A stretch of 64,000 bases of DNA, taken from positions 1,178,001 through 1,242,000 of the forward strand of contig NZ_CP138858.1 of NCBI RefSeq assembly GCF_033878955.1. The letters run 5' to 3'. The position numbers and the translations under genes were made by a program. This stretch comes from Coraliomargarita algicola. Lineage in GTDB: Bacteria; Verrucomicrobiota; Verrucomicrobiia; Opitutales; Coraliomargaritaceae. Shown here piece after piece: positions 1 to 18,072 of this stretch (its first letter is position 1; each line of letters starts with the position of its first letter). The notes beneath the pieces are model-generated. The model worked only from the letters and a program-made list of their open reading frames with translations. It was not told the origin of the DNA and searched no databases.

Positions 1-648
1 CATGCACAACGTTGGCATGGCGCATTGGGCAGTCGTGGACGACGCACGGGGGAAGAAGAATCGCGCCTCATCCTGACAGGATTACCGCGCGGCTCTTTTG
101 GACTAGAACTTTCCAAAGCAAACAACGAGGAACTCTTTGAAGAAGACCAGCTCGCTGACACACTCGCGCACGTCACTCGCTTAGTCGAATCCGCCGGCCG
201 TAGCGATGAAGACTTTGCAGCAGAGCTTGATGACACCGCGCCAAGAGTCATTCAAAGCCTACGAGAATTCCTCAAAGTAGTATCAGAAGGACATGCGGGC
301 TTACGCATGGAGTCTGGCGACTACCGCTGCACCTTAAATCCAGTCGAAGCCTCCGACGCCTATGACCGCGTTAATTCCACCCAGACAAGTGAAACTGTGA
401 TTCAAGAACGAGGCGTATTTAAGGGGCTATTACTTGAGTCATGGCGCTTTGATTTTGTAAACGACGCAGGCCACAAAATTTCCGGAAAGCTGGATGACAA
501 CCTGTCTAAAGAACAAGCAGTTGAGTTGTTGAAGAATTACACAGAGGAGCATTGTATTGCTGATTTAGTAAAAACGACTGTGTTGTTCAAAAATGGTAAA
601 GTGCGAACATCCTATACGCTTAATGGCTTGAGAACTGCAAACGACTAA
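1..648 (+). CDS. hypothetical protein, 5' end outside window
   Basis: The reading frame is open from the first base of the window, so the protein is truncated at its N-terminus; the TTG at 25 is only the first possible internal start. About 215 residues are visible. The N-terminal part reads like an acidic alpha-helical segment (residues rich in E/D around 'NNEELFEEDQLAD'), and the C-terminal part alternates hydrophobic and charged residues as expected for a beta-rich domain. No signal peptide, membrane segment or catalytic motif is visible in the portion present. I do not recognise the family and assign no function. It ends about 575 bases before the next credible gene. Confidence 0.6.
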   Translation, partial: HAQRWHGALGSRGRRTGEEESRLILTGLPRGSFGLELSKANNEELFEEDQLADTLAHVTRLVESAGRSDEDFAAELDDTAPRVIQSLREFLKVVSEGHAGLRMESGDYRCTLNPVEASDAYDRVNSTQTSETVIQERGVFKGLLLESWRFDFVNDAGHKISGKLDDNLSKEQAVELLKNYTEEHCIADLVKTTVLFKNGKVRTSYTLNGLRTAND

Positions 649-859
649 ATCCCAAAGAGAAGTTTCAAACGCGACAAACTCACAACAATAGATTCGAATT
701 GGATCAAGCGCTTCACCCCACTGCGAACCACAGTCAATGATTCAGCGACAGATACGCATCAATGAATCATCGCTAAATCAGTGCGCATGACAGATCTCAA
801 CAAGACCTTAAGCGACTACATTTAAACGAAAAATCATTCGTTGATATCTCAGCTAACTT

Positions 860-1135
860 CTGAAGATTGCTCTAGCCATGTGACGCCAGTCACGTCAACA
901 GTCCACAAGCCCCAAGCGCAGCTGGACCTTGCTAGCGCAAGTTCGCTACGAACCGATTCTCGTGAGTCGCACCCTACAACAGTAGGCCATTCAACATTCG
1001 ATGTTGGACGTTGAACGTTCGACGTTCCCAAGACCTTGCTAGCGCAAGTTCGCTGGTTCATAGTCTCCAGTAGCGATGTGACGCCAGTCACGTCAGCAGT
1101 CGCCGGGTCCTAATCACGGCTGGACCTTGAACGTT
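860..1135. repeat. intergenic short-repeat cluster (Verrucomicrobial type)
   Basis: The 649-1222 gap holds no convincing gene. Within it GTGACGCCAGTCACGTCA occurs twice (near 879 and 1078), CCTTGCTAGCGCAAGTTCGCT occurs twice (near 925 and 1032), and between them lies a run of self-complementary TTCGATGTTGGACGTTGAACGTTCGACGTT-like words. Read on the minus strand this gives the meaningless peptide 'NVQRPTSNVEWP', which I recognise as a recurrent translation artefact of dispersed repeats in Verrucomicrobiota. The last word (CCTTGAACGTTCAA) runs into the 5' side of the AlkC-like gene. Bases 649-850 show no recognisable structure. Confidence 0.6.
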
Positions 1136-1222
1136 CAATCTGTCTCGATTCCATCTGTCGAAACACACGATCATCTGCAACTAATCGCTTCCTTTCTTTT
1201 CCGGCACTACATTCAGCAAACA

Positions 1223-2065
1223 ATGCACCCATCCGAAAGATTCCTCGCGCCCCACACCATTCTGACGGGGGTGCCGCTCAAGCAGTTAATCGACGCCAAA
1301 CTGGTCGACTTAATCGCCGAGTCCTTTGCTGCCGTGGATGCCAGTTTCGACGTCAAAGCTTTTACTCAGACTGCCAGCCACGGACTTGCAGCCCTGGAAC
1401 TCAAAGACCGCGCGCGCCACATCGCGACGGCGCTGAATCAACAGTTGCCCAAGGACGTTGGCCAAGCCTGTGAAATCGTCATCCAATCCTTCGGCCCGAA
1501 ATTGGAAGTCACCCAAGACTACGGCTTGGCCCCCTTCTTCTACATGCCGCACTCCGAGTGGATCGGCCGCTACGCAGTTGCCGACTTCGAAAGCGGGATG
1601 CGCGCCAACTACGAGCTCACCCAACGCTACACGGCGGAGTTTAGCATTCGCCCTTTCATCATTGAGCATGAGACGGACTGTCTCCAAGCATTGGAGACAT
1701 GGTGCCAAGATCCAAACCCACATGTGCGACGCCTCGTCAGCGAAGGCACTCGCTCACGTCTACCTTGGGCAATGCGACTGAAGAATATACAAGTCGAACC
1801 AACACTCAGTTTGCCACTGCTGGAACAGCTGAAAGATGACCCTGAGCTCTATGTGCGGCGCTCCGTGGCGAACCACTTGGGCGATATTGCAAAAGACCAC
1901 CTGGAACTGGTATTAGAAACCTGCAGACGCTGGCTCGCAGAGAGCGCTGCCATGAGCGATCGGGCACGCGCAAAGAACCGCCGTTGGGTCATTCGCCATG
2001 CTTTGCGCTACCCCGCAAAGAAGGAAAATCAAGATGCTCTAAATATACGGCTAGCCGCTAAATAG
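1223..2065 (+). CDS. AlkC/AlkD-like DNA alkylation repair protein (HEAT-like glycosylase)
   Basis: The protein has the sequence character of the AlkC family of HEAT-repeat DNA glycosylases, which excise N-alkylated bases such as 3-methyladenine. Diagnostic blocks are 'GLAALELKDRARHIA', 'EFSIRPFI', 'DPNPHVRRLVSEGTRSRLPW' and 'DDPELYVRRSVANHLGDI'; the last two are the alpha-helical repeats that contact DNA. I chose ATG 1223 (280 aa). The frame stays open back to a TTG at 1127, but that codon lies inside a repeated word of the preceding intergenic cluster and the extra residues resemble nothing in the family. No ribosome binding site is obvious at either start. The gene stands alone; the next genes belong to an inserted-looking toxin-antitoxin cassette. 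Confidence 0.82.
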   Translation: MHPSERFLAPHTILTGVPLKQLIDAKLVDLIAESFAAVDASFDVKAFTQTASHGLAALELKDRARHIATALNQQLPKDVGQACEIVIQSFGPKLEVTQDYGLAPFFYMPHSEWIGRYAVADFESGMRANYELTQRYTAEFSIRPFIIEHETDCLQALETWCQDPNPHVRRLVSEGTRSRLPWAMRLKNIQVEPTLSLPLLEQLKDDPELYVRRSVANHLGDIAKDHLELVLETCRRWLAESAAMSDRARAKNRRWVIRHALRYPAKKENQDALNIRLAAK

Positions 2066-2072
2066 TTTGATT
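2062..2072 (+). repeat. left copy of 11-bp direct repeat flanking MNT/HEPN cassette
   Basis: ATAGTTTGATT overlaps the stop codon of the AlkC-like gene and recurs exactly at 2755-2765. The two copies bracket the toxin-antitoxin genes. Confidence 0.6.
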
Positions 2073-2106
2073 GCAGCACCGGGGCTTCTCTGTAAGCTAA
2101 AGCATT

Positions 2107-2406
2107 ATGTTGATTGACGACCGCTTTAGAGCCAACGCCCACGACCTGTGCAAGCAGTTTGGAATTAGTCGTTTATGTGTGTTCGGATCGATTGCACGCG
2201 GGGAAGAAACGAGTCGCAGTGATATAGATTTCTTAGCGGAATTTGCTGCCCCCTCGCCTGCCACCATGCCCGACAGATACCTAGGTTTTATCGAGGAAGC
2301 ACAAAAACGATTTAAGCGCCCCGTTCAATTAATGACACCTCGCATGATACGTAACCCGCATCTGAAACGTTCAATTGAGCGAGATCTGACCGTAATTCAT
2401 GAATGA
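2107..2406 (+). CDS. MNT-type nucleotidyltransferase antitoxin (MntA-like)
   Basis: A 99-residue minimal nucleotidyltransferase. The signature GSx10DxD is intact: G27-S28, then ten residues, then D39-I40-D41, the metal-binding aspartates of the polymerase-beta fold. In characterised HepT/MntA (type VII) systems this protein adds AMP to a tyrosine in the RX4HXY motif of the partner HEPN toxin and so neutralises it. The gene ends 8 bases inside the next ORF, the usual translational coupling of the pair. Family and role are known for close relatives; activity here is inferred from the intact motif. Confidence 0.85.
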   Translation: MLIDDRFRANAHDLCKQFGISRLCVFGSIARGEETSRSDIDFLAEFAAPSPATMPDRYLGFIEEAQKRFKRPVQLMTPRMIRNPHLKRSIERDLTVIHE

Positions 2407-2744
2407 GACATCACTGACCTATTTCTACGATGCACTCATCGCATCACGGGCGATTCAAACTTTTTGCTCCAAACACAGCTTTGACGATTATTGTTCGAAT
2501 GATTTGCTCTCTTCAGCGGAAGAAAGAAAATTTGAAATAATTGGTGAGGCACTGAACCAAGTCAAAAGAACAGCTCCGGAAGATCTTTCAGCCATTTCAG
2601 ATTGGCCTGCAATTATTGGTTTCAGAAATATTTTAGCTCATAACTTACGATCATGTCGAAGAGGCAGTCATTTGGGGTATTGTGCCGCAGCAGATTCCCA
2701 AATTCATACTGGAGTTAGAAGGCATCCCAGATATCGAAGGTTAA
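2399..2744 (+). pseudogene. HEPN/DUF86 (HepT-like) RNase toxin, frameshifted at the active-site tyrosine
   Basis: The N-terminal 81 residues follow the DUF86/HEPN family, ending in the catalytic motif R76-N-I-L-A-H81. Directly after codon N82 the frame breaks. As given, translation continues as an unrelated tail ending at 2758. Reading one base later (from 2646) restores 'YDHVEEAVIWGIV' and a normal family C-terminus ending at 2744. The sequence AACTTAC appears to hold one extra T relative to the expected AAC-TAC (N-Y). The broken position is exactly the Tyr of RX4HXY that the MNT partner would AMPylate. It may be a real inactivating mutation or an assembly indel, since rpoC and rplJ also carry frame breaks. 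Confidence 0.8.
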
Positions 2745-2754
2745 TGCTCACAGC

Positions 2755-2765
2755 ATAGTTTGATT
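2755..2765 (+). repeat. right copy of 11-bp direct repeat flanking MNT/HEPN cassette
   Basis: Second exact copy of ATAGTTTGATT, 693 bases from the first and six bases before the start of the FecCD permease. Joining the repeats would put the permease directly after the AlkC-like gene. Confidence 0.6.
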
Positions 2766-2770
2766 ATTTT

Positions 2771-3826
2771 GTGACAACTGCAAGCAACAGAACCTCTAAA
2801 CGTGGCGTCTGGCTCTTTCTTATCATCGGGCTAGGCTTATTGATTGTGTCGGCTCTCAGCATTTGCTTGGGCAGTGCGAACTTCTCTTTGGGCGAGGTAT
2901 TACAGGCCTTGCTCGGCAACGAGAGCGTCAACGCGATACATCGGCAGATCATAGTGGACTTTCGACTGCCGCAAGTGATGACCGCGCTACTCGCAGGTGC
3001 GGCCTTGGGCACAGCTGGACTGCTGATGCAGACGGTCTTTCGCAATCCGCTGGCAGATCCCTTTGTGTTGGGTGTCAACTCTGGCGCGAGTCTAGGCGTC
3101 GCCGTCGTGCTGCTAATCATAGGTCCCGTTGGCTTAACTTTGACGGATGGCTTAGAGAGCTCGGGGCAGGTGCTTTTGATCCTCGCCTCCAGTGGAGGCG
3201 CTGCGGCGACACTCTTTGTCGTGCTGCTGTTGTCGCGACGCGTGGACATTATGTCGGTGCTGATCATTGGACTCATGATTAGCTACACCATTGGCGCACT
3301 GGTGAGCATCTTGATGTTCTTCAGCATGGCCGAACGCTTACAGTCTTTTATCAACTGGTCTTTTGGCGACTACGGCAATGTGAGTTGGCCACAAATGAAG
3401 TTTTTCGCGCCAGCGATTTTAGCCGGCATTGGCTTAAGCGCGCTCTTCATGAAACCGCTGGATGCGCTACTACTGGGCGAACACTATGCGGAAAGTGTGG
3501 GCACGCGCGCGAAACAAGTGCGCTTCTTCGTGCTACTGGGCGCGTCGCTACTCGCAGGCACGGTGACGGGATTTTGCGGACCAATTGGCTTTCTCGGCAT
3601 CGCAGCGCCTCATTTAAGCCGTTACCTTTTTCAAACGAGTCAGCACCGTGTGCTCATTCCGGCTTCAATCTTAGTGGGCGCCCTACTTTCTGTCTCTGCG
3701 GACTTTGTGTCTCGTGGCCCCGGCTTAGACTTAGTGCTGCCGCTGAATGCCATTACTGCGCTGGTGGGCGCCCCCGTCATTATTGCAGCACTGGTCAAAC
3801 AACGTAAATTGAAGCGACTGTTTTAA
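2771..3826 (+). CDS. FecCD/BtuC-family ABC transporter permease (siderophore, heme or cobamide uptake)
   Basis: An integral membrane permease of about 351 residues, the usual length for the BtuC/FecCD family, with many hydrophobic helices. Family blocks are 'LLMQTVFRNPLADPFVLGVNSGASLG' near residues 77-102 and the cytoplasmic coupling loop 'GFCGPIGFLGIAAPHLSR' in the C-terminal third. The start is a GTG at 2771; no ATG lies nearby upstream and no strong ribosome binding site is visible. It lies one base upstream of its ATPase gene, so the two are co-translated. No periplasmic binding protein or TonB receptor lies in this window, so the substrate (Fe-siderophore, heme or a B12-type cofactor) cannot be decided. 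Confidence 0.88.
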   Translation: MTTASNRTSKRGVWLFLIIGLGLLIVSALSICLGSANFSLGEVLQALLGNESVNAIHRQIIVDFRLPQVMTALLAGAALGTAGLLMQTVFRNPLADPFVLGVNSGASLGVAVVLLIIGPVGLTLTDGLESSGQVLLILASSGGAAATLFVVLLLSRRVDIMSVLIIGLMISYTIGALVSILMFFSMAERLQSFINWSFGDYGNVSWPQMKFFAPAILAGIGLSALFMKPLDALLLGEHYAESVGTRAKQVRFFVLLGASLLAGTVTGFCGPIGFLGIAAPHLSRYLFQTSQHRVLIPASILVGALLSVSADFVSRGPGLDLVLPLNAITALVGAPVIIAALVKQRKLKRLF

Positions 3827-3827
3827 G

Positions 3828-4829
3828 ATGGCAAGCGACGCACAACTCACCGCGAATAAATTATGCATCGGCTACCATCATGGCAGCGAAAGCACGATGA
3901 TCGCTCCAGCACTCGAATGCGCTTTAAATGGGGGCGAATTCGTCTGCCTGCTCGGCCCCAACGGTGCGGGCAAATCAACATTGATACGTACGCTGGCAGG
4001 CATGCAGCCTCCTTTGGCGGGCGAACTGAAACTGTCGGGGCAGCCGATAAATAGCATCGCGCCTCGCGAGCGTGCGCGTGCCGTCAGTGTGGTACTCACA
4101 GAGACGATGCACACTGGCATGATGGATGTTTACTCGTTGGTCTCATTGGGGCGACACCCCTACTCCGGTTGGTTTGGTGGACTCACAGCACAGGATCACG
4201 AACGGATCGAATGGGCCCTTGAGGCCGTGGGTGCCATGGCCTTACGCCATCGACAAGTCGCCGAATTGAGCGACGGTGAGCGGCAAAAAGTATCCATCGC
4301 ACGTGCCTTGGCGCAAGAAGCCAAGCTGATGCTACTGGACGAGCCGACTGCATTTCTAGACTTGCCACGTCGTGTGGAGCTAATGTCGATACTGCGCAAT
4401 CTAGCCCAGCGAGAAAACCTGGCCCTACTGCTCTCGACCCACGACTTGGATTTAGCGCTCCGCTTTGCCGATCGCCTGTGGCTGATGACGCCAACGGGGC
4501 AATTGATTCAGGGAGCCCCAGAGGCGCTCGCGCTGAATGGGCAATTTGCAGAAGTCTTTGCCAATGACAAGCTCGACTGGGACGCCGCCGCGGGTAGCTT
4601 TCGCACACACCCGGTCGCCTGCCTCAAAGTGAAGCTCGACGGCGAAGGACTGGAACGGATATGGACACAGCGCGCATTGGAACGACTCGGCTTCGGCATC
4701 GCAAGCGAACACGACACTGCCAGTTTTGCGATCACAGTGGGCTCAGGGCGCTGGAGCGTTGAACACGCCGCAAAACGTGAAGCGTTCGATGGCATCGAAG
4801 ACTTGATCACATGGATTCGTTCATTCTAG
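3828..4829 (+). CDS. ABC transporter ATPase of the FecE/BtuD type with C-terminal extension
   Basis: The nucleotide-binding subunit of the importer encoded just upstream. Walker A GPNGAGKST spans residues 43-51. The signature motif is 'LSDGERQK', Walker B 'LMLLDEPTAFLD', and the H-loop 'LLLSTHDLDLAL'. A standard FecE/BtuD protein is about 255 residues; this one is 333. The last ~80 residues ('VKLDGEGLERIWTQRALERL' onward) form an additional alpha/beta segment I do not recognise, possibly a regulatory domain. It ends 74 bases before a strong bidirectional terminator shared with rpoC. Confidence 0.9.
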   Translation: MASDAQLTANKLCIGYHHGSESTMIAPALECALNGGEFVCLLGPNGAGKSTLIRTLAGMQPPLAGELKLSGQPINSIAPRERARAVSVVLTETMHTGMMDVYSLVSLGRHPYSGWFGGLTAQDHERIEWALEAVGAMALRHRQVAELSDGERQKVSIARALAQEAKLMLLDEPTAFLDLPRRVELMSILRNLAQRENLALLLSTHDLDLALRFADRLWLMTPTGQLIQGAPEALALNGQFAEVFANDKLDWDAAAGSFRTHPVACLKVKLDGEGLERIWTQRALERLGFGIASEHDTASFAITVGSGRWSVEHAAKREAFDGIEDLITWIRSF

Positions 4830-4902
4830 AAAGAGTACGCACCGATACAACGCGGCCGTCTAAAGACGGAACTCCAACCTTTGCTGCGTGGGGCTAAACG
4901 CA

Positions 4903-4932
4903 AAAGAGCCGCCCCTTACAGGGCGGCTCTTT
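4903..4932. terminator. bidirectional intrinsic terminator between ABC operon and rpoC
   Basis: A perfect 12-bp stem (AAAGAGCCGCCC / GGGCGGCTCTTT) encloses a 6-nt loop. It is followed by TTTGT on the plus strand and TTTTG on the minus strand, so it can end both the ABC transporter transcript and the long rpoBC operon, whose last codon is at 4958. Confidence 0.88.
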
Positions 4933-4957
4933 GTAAATGATTTATCGTTGCGTAAGC

Positions 4958-9204
<4,247 letters not shown>

Positions 9205-9252
9205 TTAGTAAACCTTTTTTGAAATGTTGCGGAAAAAACGATGATGGCGCCC

Positions 9253-13038
<3,786 letters not shown>

Positions 13039-13109
13039 AATGGATGTCCCGAGTGACGGTGTATAATGAGTGTGTTCTGAGAGGTTGCTGAGTGAGACTC
13101 AGCGGAAAA

Positions 13110-13163
13110 GCAAAAAACAGCTAGGCGCGACTCACCCGATTTGGGTGAGCCCACCTAACTGTG
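13110..13163 (-). terminator. rplL-rpoB intergenic attenuator/terminator
   Basis: Read on the minus strand, ACAG-TAGG-TGGG-CTCACCC pairs with GGGTGAG-TCGCG-CCTA-CTGT in a long stem with one internal loop, followed directly by TTTTTTGC. It lies between the rplL stop and the rpoB start. An internal partial terminator at this place (reducing polymerase subunit transcripts relative to L7/L12) is well known in E. coli; equivalent function here is inferred. A second small hairpin (GCTGAG-TGAGA-CTCAGC, 13087-13103) follows on the way to rpoB. Confidence 0.75.
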
Positions 13164-13204
13164 AAATTTTTGTAACTATTGAATATAATTCGGAATTCCC
13201 GTGA

Positions 13205-13585
<381 letters not shown>

Positions 13586-13680
13586 GATGTTTTACCTTTC
13601 AATGGTTAGCACCCCGAGAGTCGGAGTATTTAAAGGGAGAATCCCTCTAACCTTATTTTTATATGGTTGTTTTTGTGAAT

Positions 13681-13713
13681 TAGGCCGCCACTCCAAAATA
13701 GAGTGACGGCCTA
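13681..13713 (-). other. strong hairpin in the rplJ-rplL spacer
   Basis: TAGGCCGTCACTC / GAGTGGCGGCCTA (minus strand) form a 13-bp stem with one G-U pair and a 7-nt loop. It starts 19 bases after the rplJ stop and is not followed by a T-tract, so it is more likely an mRNA processing or stability element that sets the high L7/L12:L10 ratio than a terminator. Confidence 0.55.
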
Positions 13714-13731
13714 AAAATTTGTTGATTACGA

Positions 13732-14248
13732 TTACTCGCCGTTTTCTTTGCGAACCTTGGCTTGCAAGACGTTGACGAGGCCCTGTGGCACAGCGTTGAT
13801 GACGCGGACGAATCCAGTCGCAGGCTGAGTGAGCAGGCCGAGAAGCTGCGCACGAAGCACTTCCAAACCTGGTAGTTTTGCGAGGGCTTCGATCTCTTCC
13901 TTCGTGAGCGCACGCTCATTCAGGATACCAGCCTTCATTTCGACTTTGTCCTTCTTCTTGAAGAACTCACCGATAATTTTCGCAACACCGGATGGATTAT
14001 CACCACCAACGACGATCGCGGTCTGTCCATTCAAGTATTCACCTAGATCAGGAAGATCCTGTGCCTGCAGCAACACCGAAAATACTGTTCTTGATGACGT
14101 GAAACTCTGCATCGAACTCAGAAAGCTGAGCGCGAAGTTCAGCGATTTCATCAACAGTGATGCGTTCGTAGTTCGTAAGATATACGTAATCGGACTTGTT
14201 GAGGTGATTACTCACCTCTTCAACGAGATATTGTTTTTCTGGTCTCAT
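13732..14248 (-). CDS. rplJ: 50S ribosomal protein L10 (frame break inside)
   Basis: The base of the L7/L12 stalk. The first 61 residues ('MRPEKQYLVEEVSNHLNKSD...FHVIKNSIFGVAA') and the remainder ('QDLPDLGEYLNGQTAIVVGGDNPSGVAKIIGEFF...') are both clear L10 sequence but lie in different frames. The break falls at about 14062-14075, in GTTGCTGCAGGCACAGG on the coding strand; the total length implies a net +1 or -2 change. A missing CA would give a smooth V-A-A-Q-A-Q-D join. No slippery sequence suggests programmed frameshifting, so an assembly error is the best explanation in this essential gene. L10 usually autoregulates this operon. Confidence 0.92.
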
Positions 14249-14263
14249 GTTATGTGTCCCTCC

Positions 14264-14968
14264 TTAAGCTTTGTTGTATTCAGCAACGTCGACAGCAAGT
14301 CCGGGGCTCATTGTAGAGCTCAAAGCAAGGCTCTTAATGTATTTGCCTGAAGTTGCTTTCGGACGAGCTTCGATCAGTGCCTTGACTGCGGCATCCGCAT
14401 TTTCAGCGATTTGCTCAGGAGTGAAGGAACGCTTGCCAACGACGACGGCGACATTCGCAGTCTTGTCCATCTTAAATTCGACACGACCCGCTTTGACTTG
14501 CTTAATACCTTCAGCAATATCATCGGTCACTGTGCCAGACTTAGGATTGGGCATGAGGCCGCGGGGACCCAGCACGCGAGCAACCTTACGGACGCTTTTC
14601 ATCGCACTGGTAGTAGAAATTGCGACATCGAAATCGATCCAACCACCGGTAACTTTCTCGATCAATTCATCGAGACCTGCTTCGTCAGCGCCAGCCGCGA
14701 GAGCTTCTTCGGGGTTTTCGGTGAAGACGATCACACGCACAGTCTTACCGCTACCGTGAGGAAGCTGGAGAGTGCCGCGAACCATCTGATCACTCTTGCG
14801 AGGATCGACCGCGAGGTGGGCGTAAATTTCGACAGTTTCGTCGAACTTCGCCTTAGGTAGTTTGTTTAGTAACGCAGACGCTTCTTCGACCGAGTAAGTC
14901 TTCGTAAGGTCAGCCATTTCGACTGCACTACGATAGCGTTTGCTTCCCTTAATTTGCTGGGTTGCCAT
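14264..14968 (-). CDS. rplA: 50S ribosomal protein L1
   Basis: A 234-residue L1 protein, normal length. Conserved blocks are 'KAKFDETVEIYAHLAVDPRKSDQMVRGTLQLPHGSGK', 'VLGPRGLMPNPKSGTVTDD' (the L1 signature) and 'GKYIKSLALSSTMSPGLAVD'. It binds 23S rRNA at the E-site stalk and commonly represses translation of rplK-rplA mRNA. It lies between rplK (65-base gap) and rplJ (15-base gap). Confidence 0.97.
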   Translation of the reverse strand: MATQQIKGSKRYRSAVEMADLTKTYSVEEASALLNKLPKAKFDETVEIYAHLAVDPRKSDQMVRGTLQLPHGSGKTVRVIVFTENPEEALAAGADEAGLDELIEKVTGGWIDFDVAISTTSAMKSVRKVARVLGPRGLMPNPKSGTVTDDIAEGIKQVKAGRVEFKMDKTANVAVVVGKRSFTPEQIAENADAAVKALIEARPKATSGKYIKSLALSSTMSPGLAVDVAEYNKA

Positions 14969-15033
14969 TGTTATATCTCTTTTGTGGTTAAACCGATCAC
15001 CAGCGCGGTGATCGCGTAAATTGTTTCCCGGAC

Positions 15034-15459
15034 TTATCCGACGACTTCAAGCCCCATGGAGCGAGCTGTGCCAGCGATGATGCTGAAAGCAGCTTCTTCG
15101 TCCTTAGCGTTCAGGTCAGCCTTCTTGATTTCGCAGATTTCGAGCACTTGTGCACGAGTGACTTGGCCGACCTTATCTTTATTAGGCACACCAGATCCTT
15201 TTGCGATGCCCGCAGCCTTCTTTAAAAGAACTGCAGCAGGGGGCGATTTGAGGATGAAGCTGAAAGAACGGTCTGCGTAGACAGTAATCACGCAAGGCAA
15301 AATCATGCCCGCTTGATCCTTAGTCTTGGCATTGAATTCCTTACAGAACCCCATGATGTTAACACCTTGAGCACCAAGAGCGGGTCCAACGGGAGGGGCT
15401 GGATTTGCGGCGCCTGCTGGCAGTTGGAGACGGATTTGTCCTGTGATTTTCTTAGACAT
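15034..15459 (-). CDS. rplK: 50S ribosomal protein L11
   Basis: A 141-residue L11 protein of standard length. The N-terminal block 'GQIRLQLPAGAANPAPPVGPALGAQGVNIMGFCKEFNAKT' is the methylation/thiostrepton-site domain, and the C-terminal rRNA-binding domain ends in 'IIAGTARSMGLEVVG'. It starts 6 bases after the nusG stop, in the standard secE-nusG-rplK-rplA order. Confidence 0.97.
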   Translation of the reverse strand: MSKKITGQIRLQLPAGAANPAPPVGPALGAQGVNIMGFCKEFNAKTKDQAGMILPCVITVYADRSFSFILKSPPAAVLLKKAAGIAKGSGVPNKDKVGQVTRAQVLEICEIKKADLNAKDEEAAFSIIAGTARSMGLEVVG

Positions 15460-15465
15460 GTCGGA

Positions 15466-16044
<579 letters not shown>

Positions 16045-16129
16045 TATAGAGTCTAAGACGGGAAGATGAAGCCGCGGACGGCAGAGTAACTTAAAGTGTG
16101 AGTCGAAGCGAGCGCTCGTGGGCTCCAGC

Positions 16130-16333
16130 TTAGCGCACCCAAGAGGTGAGCAATTCGACACCATTCATGAGCGAGAAGTCGATCAGTGCGACGTAAGATC
16201 CAAGAATGACAGTGGCAATCAACACGACAAAGGTCGAATCGCGCAGCTCGATTTTGGAAGGCCACGAGGCCTTCTTCAGCTCTGTCAAAGTCTCCTTATA
16301 GAAGAGACGGATGCTTGTGAATGGATTTTTCAT
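16130..16333 (-). CDS. secE: protein translocase subunit SecE
   Basis: A 67-residue single-span SecE from ATG 16333. The amphipathic segment 'YKETLTELKKASWPSKIELRDST' carries the invariant WPS motif, followed by one membrane helix ('FVVLIATVILGSYVALIDFSL'). The longer frame to 16372 would run into tRNA-Trp and is rejected. It is part of the SecYEG channel in the inner membrane. Confidence 0.95.
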   Translation of the reverse strand: MKNPFTSIRLFYKETLTELKKASWPSKIELRDSTFVVLIATVILGSYVALIDFSLMNGVELLTSWVR

Positions 16334-16340
16334 GAAATTA

Positions 16341-16423
<83 letters not shown>

Positions 16424-16514
16424 ATATGTCTGTCTGTATTCTACAAAATAACAGTGAAGCCGAGGGCCCATGCAGAGCCCTCGGCAAAAACTGGAACTTT
16501 AAAAGCGAAGCGAT

Positions 16515-17705
<1,191 letters not shown>

Positions 17706-17760
17706 GATTGATGTTATTTAGTGTTGAGAGATTGTTTAGTTGAATTGTTTGTTAATTCCG

Positions 17761-17838
<78 letters not shown>

Positions 17839-17859
17839 ACATCGCAAATGATGATTTAG

Positions 17860-17865
17860 ATTGTA
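17860..17865 (-). promoter_or_regulatory. candidate -10 box of the tRNA-Thr/tuf operon
   Basis: TACAAT on the minus strand lies 21 bases upstream of the tRNA-Thr 5' end, a suitable distance for a -10 element. No convincing -35 box is seen at 16-18 bases, so this is a weak call. The operon promoter must lie in 17839-18072. Confidence 0.3.
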
Positions 17866-18072
17866 AAGAGCCGGTGATCCAACACGCAGATGGGTTGAAT
17901 TTTGGAAAGCCCGCGAAAGTGCCCCTCGCTCCCTACTCAGTCAACACTTATTTCAAAAAAATAAACTTGGTAAAAAAGACACTGTTAAAGCGGGCTAGAG
18001 ACGAAAAACAGCGAATAAATCCACTCGGTGCCCGCAGTAAATTACGACGCTTCTTCAAAACTGCAATCCAAG

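Noticed and set aside
849..1091. 80-codon minus-strand ORF in the first large gap
   Set aside because: It translates palindromic repeat words ('NVQRPTSNVEW'), not a protein.
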